A stretch of DNA of 64,000 nt from the NCBI GenBank assembly GCA_036278715.1, contig DASUKN010000049.1, forward strand, positions 43,874 through 107,873, in the 5' to 3' direction. Origin of the DNA: Udaeobacter sp025935755. GTDB lineage: Bacteria; Verrucomicrobiota; Verrucomicrobiia; Chthoniobacterales; UBA10450. Below the pieces are notes generated by a model. That model ran no database searches. It was given only the letters and a program-made list of their open reading frames with translations, and was not told where the DNA came from. Both the position numbers and the translations under genes were made by a program. Shown one piece after another: positions 7,444 through 14,534 of the stretch (the stretch's first letter is position 1; every line of letters begins with the position of its first letter).

Positions 7444-8853
7444 ATGAATAAAGGAAACATAGTTCAAGTGATTGGTCCTGTGGTGGACGTGGAATTTCCA
7501 GACGGAAAAGGCCTTCCGAGAATCTACAACGCACTGGAAATTGAATATGAGGTTCACGGACAGCCAACGAAACTGACCCTCGAAGTCCAGCAACATCTCG
7601 GCGAAAACTGGGTGCGCTCCATCGCGATGTCTTCGACCGAAGGATTAAAACGCGGAATGACCGTAACCGATACCGGCAATCCGATCAGCGTGCCGGTGGG
7701 TGACGCTGTGCTTGGGCGCCTTTTCAACGTGACGGGCGATCCAATCGATAACCGCGGCCCGGTTAATTATACCAAGCGGTATCCCATTCATCGCGCTGCG
7801 CCGTCGCTCACCGATCAGGACACAAAAGCGGCGATTCTGGAAACGGGTATCAAGGTTATCGACCTGATTTGTCCGTTTTCGAAAGGCGGGAAGGTCGGCG
7901 CGTTTGGCGGCGCTGGCGTGGGTAAAACCGTTGTTATCCAGGAATTGATCAACAACATCGCGATGAAACACGGCGGCGTGTCGATGTTCGCAGGCGTGGG
8001 CGAACGAAGCCGCGAAGGGAACGATCTTTACAAGGAAATGAGCGAAGCGGGCGTGATCGATCAAAAGGATCTATCGAAGTCGAAAGTCGGAATGGTGTTC
8101 GGTCAGATGAACGAACCGCCCGGCGCGCGTTTGCGCGTCGCTCTTTCGGCTTTGGCAATGACCGAATATTTCCGCGACGAAAAAAACCAGGATGTTCTGC
8201 TCTTCATCGACAACATCTTTCGGTTTTCACAAGCCGGATCAGAAGTGTCAGCCTTGTTAGGCCGAACGCCGAGCGCCGTTGGCTATCAGCCGACACTCGC
8301 CGCAGAGATGGGTGATTTGCAGGAGCGAATTACATCGACCAACAAAGGATCGATCACATCGTTCCAGGCCGTTTACGTTCCGGCAGACGATCTCACGGAC
8401 CCCGCTCCGGCGAACACTTTCGCTCACCTGGATTCTACGATTGTGCTTGAGCGTGCCATTGCCGAGCTTGGGATCTATCCCGCTGTTGATCCGCTGGCTT
8501 CGACTTCAAAAGCGTTAGCGCCCGAGATTGTCGGCGAGGAGCATTACAACGTTGCGCGCGGTGTACAGCGTGTATTGCAGCGCTACAAAGATTTACAGGA
8601 CATCATCGCAATTCTCGGAATGGATGAATTAAGTCCAGAAGACAAACTTACTGTCCATCGCGCACGCAAGATCCAGAGATTTCTAAGCCAGCCGTTTCAC
8701 GTGGCGGAAATTTTCACCGGGTTTAAAGGGCAATACGTGCCGGTCGCAGATACAGTCCGCGGATTCAAAGAGATTCTCGACGGCAAGCATGACGATGTGC
8801 CGGAGCAGAACTTCTATATGAAGGGCGGCATCGAGATGATCAAAGAAAGTTGA
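7444..8853 (+). CDS. atpD: ATP synthase F1 subunit beta
   Basis: Catalytic subunit, 469 residues, full length. Walker A GGAGVGKT at 155-162, with GVGERSREGND (catalytic glutamate and Arg) following and Walker B VLLFIDNIFRF. The rotor-contact loop reads DELSPED instead of DELSEED, a common conservative variant. The following gene, atpC, is separated by an 88-base spacer filled with a palindromic element, whereas the other atp genes are tightly packed. Confidence 0.98.
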   Translation: MNKGNIVQVIGPVVDVEFPDGKGLPRIYNALEIEYEVHGQPTKLTLEVQQHLGENWVRSIAMSSTEGLKRGMTVTDTGNPISVPVGDAVLGRLFNVTGDPIDNRGPVNYTKRYPIHRAAPSLTDQDTKAAILETGIKVIDLICPFSKGGKVGAFGGAGVGKTVVIQELINNIAMKHGGVSMFAGVGERSREGNDLYKEMSEAGVIDQKDLSKSKVGMVFGQMNEPPGARLRVALSALAMTEYFRDEKNQDVLLFIDNIFRFSQAGSEVSALLGRTPSAVGYQPTLAAEMGDLQERITSTNKGSITSFQAVYVPADDLTDPAPANTFAHLDSTIVLERAIAELGIYPAVDPLASTSKALAPEIVGEEHYNVARGVQRVLQRYKDLQDIIAILGMDELSPEDKLTVHRARKIQRFLSQPFHVAEIFTGFKGQYVPVADTVRGFKEILDGKHDDVPEQNFYMKGGIEMIKES

Positions 8854-8855
8854 AG

Positions 8856-8937
8856 CGGTGAAGCGATCAAGCGATGAAACGGAAACAGCCTGCAGGTCTT
8901 CGCTTCAACACTTCAACCTTTAATGCTTTAACGAACG
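8856..8937. repeat. Palindromic simple-word element between atpD and atpC
   Basis: Left part AGCGGTGAAGCGATCAAGCGATGAAACGG; right part CTTCGCTTCAACACTTCAACC, then TTTAATGCTTTAACG. The two halves are rough inverted copies built from TGAAGC-type words and could form a hairpin in the atp mRNA just before atpC. Style resembles the elements at 622, 18046 and 28410. Confidence 0.55.
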
Positions 8938-8941
8938 ACCA

Positions 8942-9349
8942 ATGGCCACGCTTAAGCTCGAGATCGTAACGCCTGAGGAAAAAATTTATTCCGAGGACGT
9001 AGAGATGGTGACGTTGCCCGGATCTGAAGGCGAGCTTGGCATTTATCCGAAGCACGTTCCGGTTTTGACTACATTGAAGCCTGGTGAATTGCGGATCGTA
9101 AAGAACGGTCGCGAGAGCACTTTGGCCATCGGCGAAGGCTTTGTGGAAATCAAAGGAGACTCGGTCTCGGTGCTAACCGACATGGCGCTTGAATCGGAGA
9201 AAATCGATATCGCGACAGCTGAAGCCGCGGTGGAGCGCGCGAAAGCTGCCATGAAAGAAGATCACACTGCCGAAGAAGTCGCTGCGATTCAGGCTTCGCT
9301 GCAAAAAGCACTGGCACAGTTGCAAGTGAAACGTCGCCGGCACGGGTAA
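8942..9349 (+). CDS. atpC: ATP synthase F1 subunit epsilon
   Basis: Rotor subunit and ATPase inhibitor, 135 residues. The N-terminal beta sandwich is clear (TLKLEIVTPEEKIYSEDVEM, then GSEGELGIYPKHVPVLTTLK). The C-terminal helical hairpin (about residues 85-130) is present, so the inhibitory arm is likely intact. Last gene of the operon; expression may be set apart from atpD by the spacer element at 8856-8937. Confidence 0.95.
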   Translation: MATLKLEIVTPEEKIYSEDVEMVTLPGSEGELGIYPKHVPVLTTLKPGELRIVKNGRESTLAIGEGFVEIKGDSVSVLTDMALESEKIDIATAEAAVERAKAAMKEDHTAEEVAAIQASLQKALAQLQVKRRRHG

Positions 9350-9359
9350 ATGAAGCCAC

Positions 9360-9536
9360 GTCATTTTGAGCGAAATCGAGACATCCCGACGGGTTAGTAT
9401 CGGGTAAGTCGCGGGGTGGGAAGCCTGGCCTCGACGCGAAAGTGTTCGGGTGCGTTGTAGCTTTGACTTCGCTCCACTTGGCTGAGGCGATCAAAGAAAA
9501 AGCGGCGTCATGCCGCCGCACTCAAAAAGAATGACA
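9360..9536. repeat. Palindromic repeat, family A, long copy
   Basis: Begins GTCATTTTGAGCGAAATCGAG and ends near TCAAAAAGAATGACA. It fills almost the whole gap between atpC and lpxI, and its last bases contain the ATG (9531) that best fits the start of lpxI. Confidence 0.65.
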
Positions 9537-10352
9537 ATTAGCTGTGAGGTTCCGGAAAAGCTCGGAATAATTGCCGGCAACGGTGTTTATCCACGGTTGA
9601 TTGCAGTCGCGGCGCGGAAATCCGGCGTTAGGAGAATCGCCGCTGCCGCTTTCACGGATGAAACCGATCCTGTTCTCGAAAAAGAGGTGGATACTGTCGA
9701 ATGGATGCGTGTTGGACAACTAGGCCGGCTTCTGAGGTTTTTTCGGGGCCAGGAGGTTCATCACGCCATCATGGCCGGGCAAATAGCGCCGAATAATCTT
9801 TTCGACCTGCGGCCGGATTTGAAGGCGGTGCTGTTGTTAGGCAAACTTAGAGAACGCAATGCCGAATCGATTTTTGCTGCGATTGCGGCCGAACTGGCGA
9901 AGATCGATGTCGATCTTCTGCCAGCTACAACCTTTCTCGAGGATTCGCTCGCCCAAACAAGGTTGATGGCTGGGCCGAAATTATCGCCACGGCAAGAGCA
10001 CGATGTCGAACTTGGCTGGAATATCGCGAAAGAAATTGCGCGACTCGACATTGGGCAAACGATCATCGTTAAAAACGGAACGATCGTTGCCGTCGAAGCA
10101 CTGGAAGGAACAAATGAGGCGATCAAACGTGGCGGGACTCTTGCGCGCGGAGGCGCAGTCATGATCAAAGTGAGCAAGCCCAATCAGGATATGCGCTTCG
10201 ATGTGCCGGTAATCGGAGTGGAAACAATTCGCATTGCCGCTGAATCGGGAGTGCGTGTCATTGCTGTTGAAGCCGGAAAGACTTTGCTGCTCGAGCGGGA
10301 TGCTGTTGCAGATCTCGCTGAAGCCGCCTCAATTTCGCTGCTCGGTCGTTAG
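9531..10352 (+). CDS. lpxI: UDP-2,3-diacylglucosamine pyrophosphatase LpxI
   Basis: Hydrolyses UDP-2,3-diacylglucosamine to lipid X plus UMP in lipid A synthesis, replacing LpxH. About 273 residues of the DUF1009/LpxI family. The N-terminal part has KLGIIAGNGVYPRLIAVAAR and the HHAIMAGQI region. The C-terminal catalytic part has IVAVEALEGTNEAIKRGG and VIGVETIRIAAESGVRVIAVEAG. An earlier in-frame ATG (9510) and the chosen ATG (9531) both lie in repeat DNA; the family starts close to KLGIIAGNG, so the shorter form is preferred. Its presence implies an outer membrane with lipopolysaccharide. Confidence 0.9.
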   Translation: MTISCEVPEKLGIIAGNGVYPRLIAVAARKSGVRRIAAAAFTDETDPVLEKEVDTVEWMRVGQLGRLLRFFRGQEVHHAIMAGQIAPNNLFDLRPDLKAVLLLGKLRERNAESIFAAIAAELAKIDVDLLPATTFLEDSLAQTRLMAGPKLSPRQEHDVELGWNIAKEIARLDIGQTIIVKNGTIVAVEALEGTNEAIKRGGTLARGGAVMIKVSKPNQDMRFDVPVIGVETIRIAAESGVRVIAVEAGKTLLLERDAVADLAEAASISLLGR

Positions 10353-10569
10353 TCCAATCACGAAGGTATAGCCGCTCTCGTGGTTCTATAATAGATGAAA
10401 TGGTAGGGCGGACAATCCTCCACGGGATTCGGTGCGCGAGGGACGGCGCACGCGGAGCGCGTGCCCTTCCTCGGAATGAACCGGAGAAAGAAGGGGGGAA
10501 CAGTGGGAGGGAATCTGTGCGCAGTTCTCTTCTTTTTCTCGTATCTGCGCGTTTTATTTTTCTCCACCA
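10353..10569. other. Intergenic gap with small inverted repeats
   Basis: About 217 bases between convergent genes lpxI and the beta-helix gene. Holds a TATAG...CTATA inverted pair near 10368-10391 and a 7-base perfect hairpin GCACGCG/CGCGTGC at 10448-10464. No credible gene. The hairpin could act as a terminator on either strand but lacks a T-run. Confidence 0.4.
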
Positions 10570-13500
10570 TCACGGTCTCGGCGGTATGGTCGGCCGCGGT
10601 CGTGGGGGAGGCGTCGGCGTTGGAGGCGGAGACGGAGGTGTATCACAATGTGGAACACACAACGAACCCTGATTGTATTGAGTGAGTGGGCGTTCCAAGC
10701 CGGTAGGTTTCGCAGATCCAGTACCTACGGGCGGAATCACCAGGTCTCCGATGAGTGCATCTGCTTGTACTAAAGTTTCCGCAATGCAAGTGGGGTTCGC
10801 GCCATTCGCGATATTGAGTTTCGTTGCGATTTCCTGACGGCCTAACGAAACGAGCCCGTTTCCACGGACTGGTTGTTGTAAAATTGATTGCAGCTCCTGC
10901 CGGTCATAAAGGCGGTTACCGAGTTGCAATTGATTAACAGGCCATTGTTCGTGGTTTTGCCAATACCCAATCGTTAGGGCGCATCCGCCAGAAGGTGTTG
11001 CTGTCGGTGTGGCCGTCGCTGTAACGGTTGCAGTCGGGGTCGCCGTTGCTGTCGACGTCGCCGTGGCAGTGGATGTTGGAGTCGGAGTGAATGTAGCAGT
11101 CGCCGTCGGGGTGAAAGTCGCGGTTGCTGTCGCTGTCGGTGTGAATGTCGCAGTCGGCGTCGGCGTGGGAGTGAATGTAGCCGTCGCGGTCGGTGTGGCA
11201 GGCGGCTGAGTCGCGGTCGGTGTTGGAGTGAACGTCGCAGTCGGCGTGGGCGTAAATGTCGCGGTCGCGGTCGGTGTAAACGTTGCGGTCGCGGTTGCTG
11301 TAGGCGTGAATGTAGCGGTTGCGGTTGGCGTTGGTGTAAAGGTGGCGGTGGCGGTGGCAGTGGTAGTCGGCGTCGCTGTGGGTGTGGGCGCGCTCGGCTG
11401 GTCCGCACCGATAGCGGGCGGAGTGGGGCGAAGGTCACCGTCAAAATCAATGGTGATTCCCGGAATCATAATGCCTGCGCCGACGCAAGGACTTGAAAGC
11501 AGGATGTGCAGATCAACTGTGTTGGCGTCCCCAGTGGGATTGATGTACTGCGAATTCATCGAGATGCTGTGCGCGTCCTGGCCGCTCGCAGCCTGCCAGG
11601 CGGCCAGCGTCGGATAGTCCACGCCGCAGCAAAGACGGCCGACGAAGCCATTCGTGCCAGTAGCGTAGAGATCGTTGTAATCGCTGCTCATACCGGGTGG
11701 GGGCGGAGCTTGGTTGACATAGATGGCGTAGTTTTTTGCACCGCCGGAAGAGCTGCTGCGTGCATTCCAGAAGATGTTGTTCTTGAAGATGCGCGTTCCG
11801 CTCGAAAAGTCAGCGAAAGCCATCGTGTCGTTGTTAGCGTTGATAACCGAGCCGCCGATGAAAATGCTGTTGAAGTAGTATTCCCGAGTACCGGTATTTT
11901 GGGCCTGGATGCCTTCCATGTCCTGAGGCGTCGCAACCTGGTTCCCTGCGGCATCATAACCCAGCTGGATCATGTTGTTGGCCACAACCATGTTTGCATT
12001 TCCAGGTAGATACATGCCAAAGATCTGGCGATTGTTGCCGGTCACGCCGAAGGAATGAATGAAGTTGCGCTCGATCCTGTTTGCTTGCTGAGTCAGTTCC
12101 GCCTGAATCCCGTACACGTGCCCGGGGGTACTGGTGTTAGTGAGCGAGTGGATCAGGTTCTGTGAGATGGTAACTCCGGGCACGCCGCTGTTCTGCTGTA
12201 GTCGAATTCCACGCAGCGTCCCGTTTCCAGCAATCGACATGTTTCGGACTATATTGCCGGTCACATTGGCGTATGTGTTGTTCACGTTAATTCCGTAACT
12301 ATCGACACCGCCAAGGCTCGGACTAAAAGTGTCAGTAATCGCGCCGCCTGGGCCCGGGCCCCCGATCACATTGTTGCTGACGGTGACAGGGGCGGCCGGA
12401 TTAGCGCCGCTGTCATGAAAGATGCCCATGAAGGAGATGCTTCCGGGGTTAGTGCCTTGGACGGAGGTGGCACCGATTTGGTTGCCCGAGATGATGTCAG
12501 GGGTGTTGTTCCCACGGATTCCAGCCACTAACCAGCTGGCTCCAGTCGCCGCATGGATAACGACACTTGACGAGCCGTCGAGGCTTCCGATTACATTGTT
12601 CGATATGTTAAAGAGACCGGCGTTATTGAAAGTCTCGATGGCGACGAACCCTGCGGCGCCACTGAAGCCGCCGGCGAAGCTGGTCGTGTGATCGATCCCA
12701 GAGATTGTGTTGCCCTGGATCAGAGTTGGTGTCGAGTTACTCACGGACGCGACGTGGATTCCGCGAAATATGTTGTCCAATCCGTTGATTGTCGTCGTGC
12801 CCGTTCCGCCTGCGCTTGCGAATCCGATCACATTTCCCGTGATTGTGTGGAGCGTGCTAGATCCGCTACTGATCCAGATTCCAGAATACTCGCGGCCCGA
12901 GAAAGTGAACGTTCGCGGCGCAGTCTGGTAGATCCTGTTGTTGGAGATTGTCCAGTTTGAATTGCTTCCCCCGAGCATGATGCCCCTTACGTCCAAATTT
13001 CCGGTCCCGAAGAAGTCGAAGATATTGTTGTTGTTAATTATGTTTCCTGTGTTGGGCAGCGCCAAGCCGACGGAAGTGATAGCTTGTTGGGGCAGGTTAC
13101 TTCCCGCGGGCCCGATGTTGTTGTTTGAGATCGTATTGTTGCTGACGCCTGCTGTGGCGCTTGCCGTGCCGAAGACAATCGTCGCGGAGCCAGAGCCGCG
13201 AATCATGGAATTAGTGATCGTGTTGAATCGGGCGCCATTGTCCAAGAAGATCGTGGAGGCAAAACTCTGATCTGTATTTGTGTTCGAGACTGTCAGCGAG
13301 TTCCCGTTCGAGTTGCGGCCATCGATGGTCACGCAGTTTGTGCCATTCAGTCTGATCAGGTTATCTGCGAGATTACCGGAGACGGTGCGCGCACCAGAAG
13401 GCAACATCAGAAGTGCCACATATGACGCCCCGCCCGTGCCAGTCGCATTCAGTACTGCTGAGGCTGTCTCGACGGTGTCGCCGAGGATCCAGACCGTGAT

Positions 13501-13797
13501 TTGCCCCTGGTGTGTCCCTGCATCGATCGCATCGAAGGCCGCTTTAACGGTTAGGTAGTCCGTCGGCCCAAGGACACCAGCGGTCGCTTTAACCGTTACG
13601 GGTCCGAGGGTCGGAGGCGGCGTACCGGGAATTATCGTGGCGCACCCGCCACTCGGCTCACTCGGCATTGGTTCACCCGGCGTGCGGCTTCCCAAGCTAA
13701 GGCCAATAGCGAAGACGACGCCAATAGTGATGAGCGCTGGCAGACAAGCACGGGCAGATCGATTGAGGGAGCGTTGAAGGGAGGAGATTTTCTTCAT
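10570..13797 (-). CDS. Large secreted beta-helix protein with Thr-Pro repeat linker and C-terminal GYWQNH domain
   Basis: 1075 residues. An N-terminal export signal (hydrophobic ALITIGVVFAIGLSLG after a basic start) leads into a long right-handed parallel beta-helix (about residues 120-770), with many short N-I/V-x-N-N rungs such as ISNNNIGPAGS and VVANNMI. Next comes a linker of TPTATATF-type repeats (about 802-934). After it is a compact domain opening CALTIGYWQNHEQWPV and containing EIATKLNIANGANPTC. This cysteine-bearing domain recurs at the ends of secreted proteins in several phyla, and its function is unknown to me. The protein ends in a Pro-rich tail. Probably a surface or secreted polysaccharide-binding or adhesion protein (inference). 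Divergent from the sigma factor at 13892. Confidence 0.8.
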   Translation of the reverse strand: MKKISSLQRSLNRSARACLPALITIGVVFAIGLSLGSRTPGEPMPSEPSGGCATIIPGTPPPTLGPVTVKATAGVLGPTDYLTVKAAFDAIDAGTHQGQITVWILGDTVETASAVLNATGTGGASYVALLMLPSGARTVSGNLADNLIRLNGTNCVTIDGRNSNGNSLTVSNTNTDQSFASTIFLDNGARFNTITNSMIRGSGSATIVFGTASATAGVSNNTISNNNIGPAGSNLPQQAITSVGLALPNTGNIINNNNIFDFFGTGNLDVRGIMLGGSNSNWTISNNRIYQTAPRTFTFSGREYSGIWISSGSSTLHTITGNVIGFASAGGTGTTTINGLDNIFRGIHVASVSNSTPTLIQGNTISGIDHTTSFAGGFSGAAGFVAIETFNNAGLFNISNNVIGSLDGSSSVVIHAATGASWLVAGIRGNNTPDIISGNQIGATSVQGTNPGSISFMGIFHDSGANPAAPVTVSNNVIGGPGPGGAITDTFSPSLGGVDSYGINVNNTYANVTGNIVRNMSIAGNGTLRGIRLQQNSGVPGVTISQNLIHSLTNTSTPGHVYGIQAELTQQANRIERNFIHSFGVTGNNRQIFGMYLPGNANMVVANNMIQLGYDAAGNQVATPQDMEGIQAQNTGTREYYFNSIFIGGSVINANNDTMAFADFSSGTRIFKNNIFWNARSSSSGGAKNYAIYVNQAPPPPGMSSDYNDLYATGTNGFVGRLCCGVDYPTLAAWQAASGQDAHSISMNSQYINPTGDANTVDLHILLSSPCVGAGIMIPGITIDFDGDLRPTPPAIGADQPSAPTPTATPTTTATATATFTPTPTATATFTPTATATATFTPTATATFTPTPTATFTPTPTATQPPATPTATATFTPTPTPTATFTPTATATATFTPTATATFTPTPTSTATATSTATATPTATVTATATPTATPSGGCALTIGYWQNHEQWPVNQLQLGNRLYDRQELQSILQQPVRGNGLVSLGRQEIATKLNIANGANPTCIAETLVQADALIGDLVIPPVGTGSAKPTGLERPLTQYNQGSLCVPHCDTPPSPPPTPTPPPRPRPTIPPRP
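10990..11395. repeat. Coding tandem repeat (TPTATATF-type) in the beta-helix gene
   Basis: About 400 bases of degenerate 6-base and longer repeats built on GTCGCNGTCGG/GTGAATGT, read on the minus strand as Thr-Pro-Thr-Ala-Thr-Ala-Thr-Phe. The unit mixes three variants (TPTPTA, TATATF, TFTPTA). Length variation by slippage in steps of 6 or 18 bases would keep the frame. Confidence 0.85.
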
Positions 13798-13891
13798 CTT
13801 ACAAACCCATGCGGGAAAGGGCTGGCAAAACGGACATTTTTGATTTCTTTCGGAAATGTTTTAACATCGGCGCAGCACGACCCCCGAACCG
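13798..13891 (+). promoter_or_regulatory. Shared divergent promoter region
   Basis: 94 bases between the beta-helix gene (minus) and the ECF sigma gene (plus). A sigma70-like pair reads toward the sigma gene: TTGATT at 13840-13845 and TAACAT at 13862-13867, spacer 16, about 24 bases before the ATG. Each hexamer matches 4 of 6 consensus bases, so this is suggestive only. Confidence 0.35.
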
Positions 13892-14461
13892 ATGGCGCCC
13901 TCGCAGGAAATCACGCGGATTTTGAAGGATTGGAGCGCGGGGGACGCAGATGCCGCAGCCAAACTCATGCCGCTGGTGTATGAAGAGCTGCGCAATCTGG
14001 CCCGGAACTACCTGCAACGGGAACGCGGCGACCACACTTTGCAGCCGACTGCCTTGGTACACGAAGCGTATCTGAAGCTCGGCGGAACGTCGGGCGCGGA
14101 TTGGAAAGACCGTGCCCATTTTTACGGGGTGGCCGCGCGGTTGATGCGTCAGATTTTGGTCGACCATGCGCGTGCGCACAACGCAGCGAAGCGTGGCGGG
14201 TTGCAAACGAGGGTTGCACTCGACGACGCGGGCGAGTTGCCGGGTGAACAAGCTGTGGAAATCGTGGCGCTCGATACTGCCCTGAAAGATTTTGCGCAGA
14301 CGTATCCCCGAAAAAGCGATGTGGTCGAGCTCAAATTCTTCGGCGGACTGGACGCGAAAGAAATCGCCGAAGTGCTGAAAGTTTCAGAGAAAACAGTGTT
14401 GCGCGACTGGAATTTCGCCAAACTTTGGCTGTGCCGTGCCCTCAACCAAAATGCGGCGTGA
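13892..14461 (+). CDS. ECF-type RNA polymerase sigma factor (TIGR02999-like)
   Basis: 189 residues. Region 2 resembles LMPLVYEELRNLARNYLQRE and HTLQPTALVHEAYLKL, the hallmark of the ECF group common in Planctomycetes, Acidobacteria and Verrucomicrobia. Region 4 contains VVELKFFGGLDAKEIAEVLK with VSEKTVLRDWNFAKLWL as the recognition helix. No anti-sigma gene is next to it. Instead a Ser/Thr kinase follows 73 bases downstream, a pairing seen repeatedly in these phyla, so kinase control of the sigma factor is plausible (inference). Confidence 0.9.
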   Translation: MAPSQEITRILKDWSAGDADAAAKLMPLVYEELRNLARNYLQRERGDHTLQPTALVHEAYLKLGGTSGADWKDRAHFYGVAARLMRQILVDHARAHNAAKRGGLQTRVALDDAGELPGEQAVEIVALDTALKDFAQTYPRKSDVVELKFFGGLDAKEIAEVLKVSEKTVLRDWNFAKLWLCRALNQNAA

Positions 14462-14534
14462 TTTGAATTGTAGCGCGTCCACCGCGGCGGATGCCGATTC
14501 TTTGGCGGCGTTTCGCAGAAACGCCCTGCAATAA

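Noticed and set aside
10990..11395. Possible CRISPR-like array because of regular repeats
   Set aside because: Repeat units are 6-18 bases, adjacent without spacers, and read in frame as Thr-Pro-Ala; this is a protein linker.
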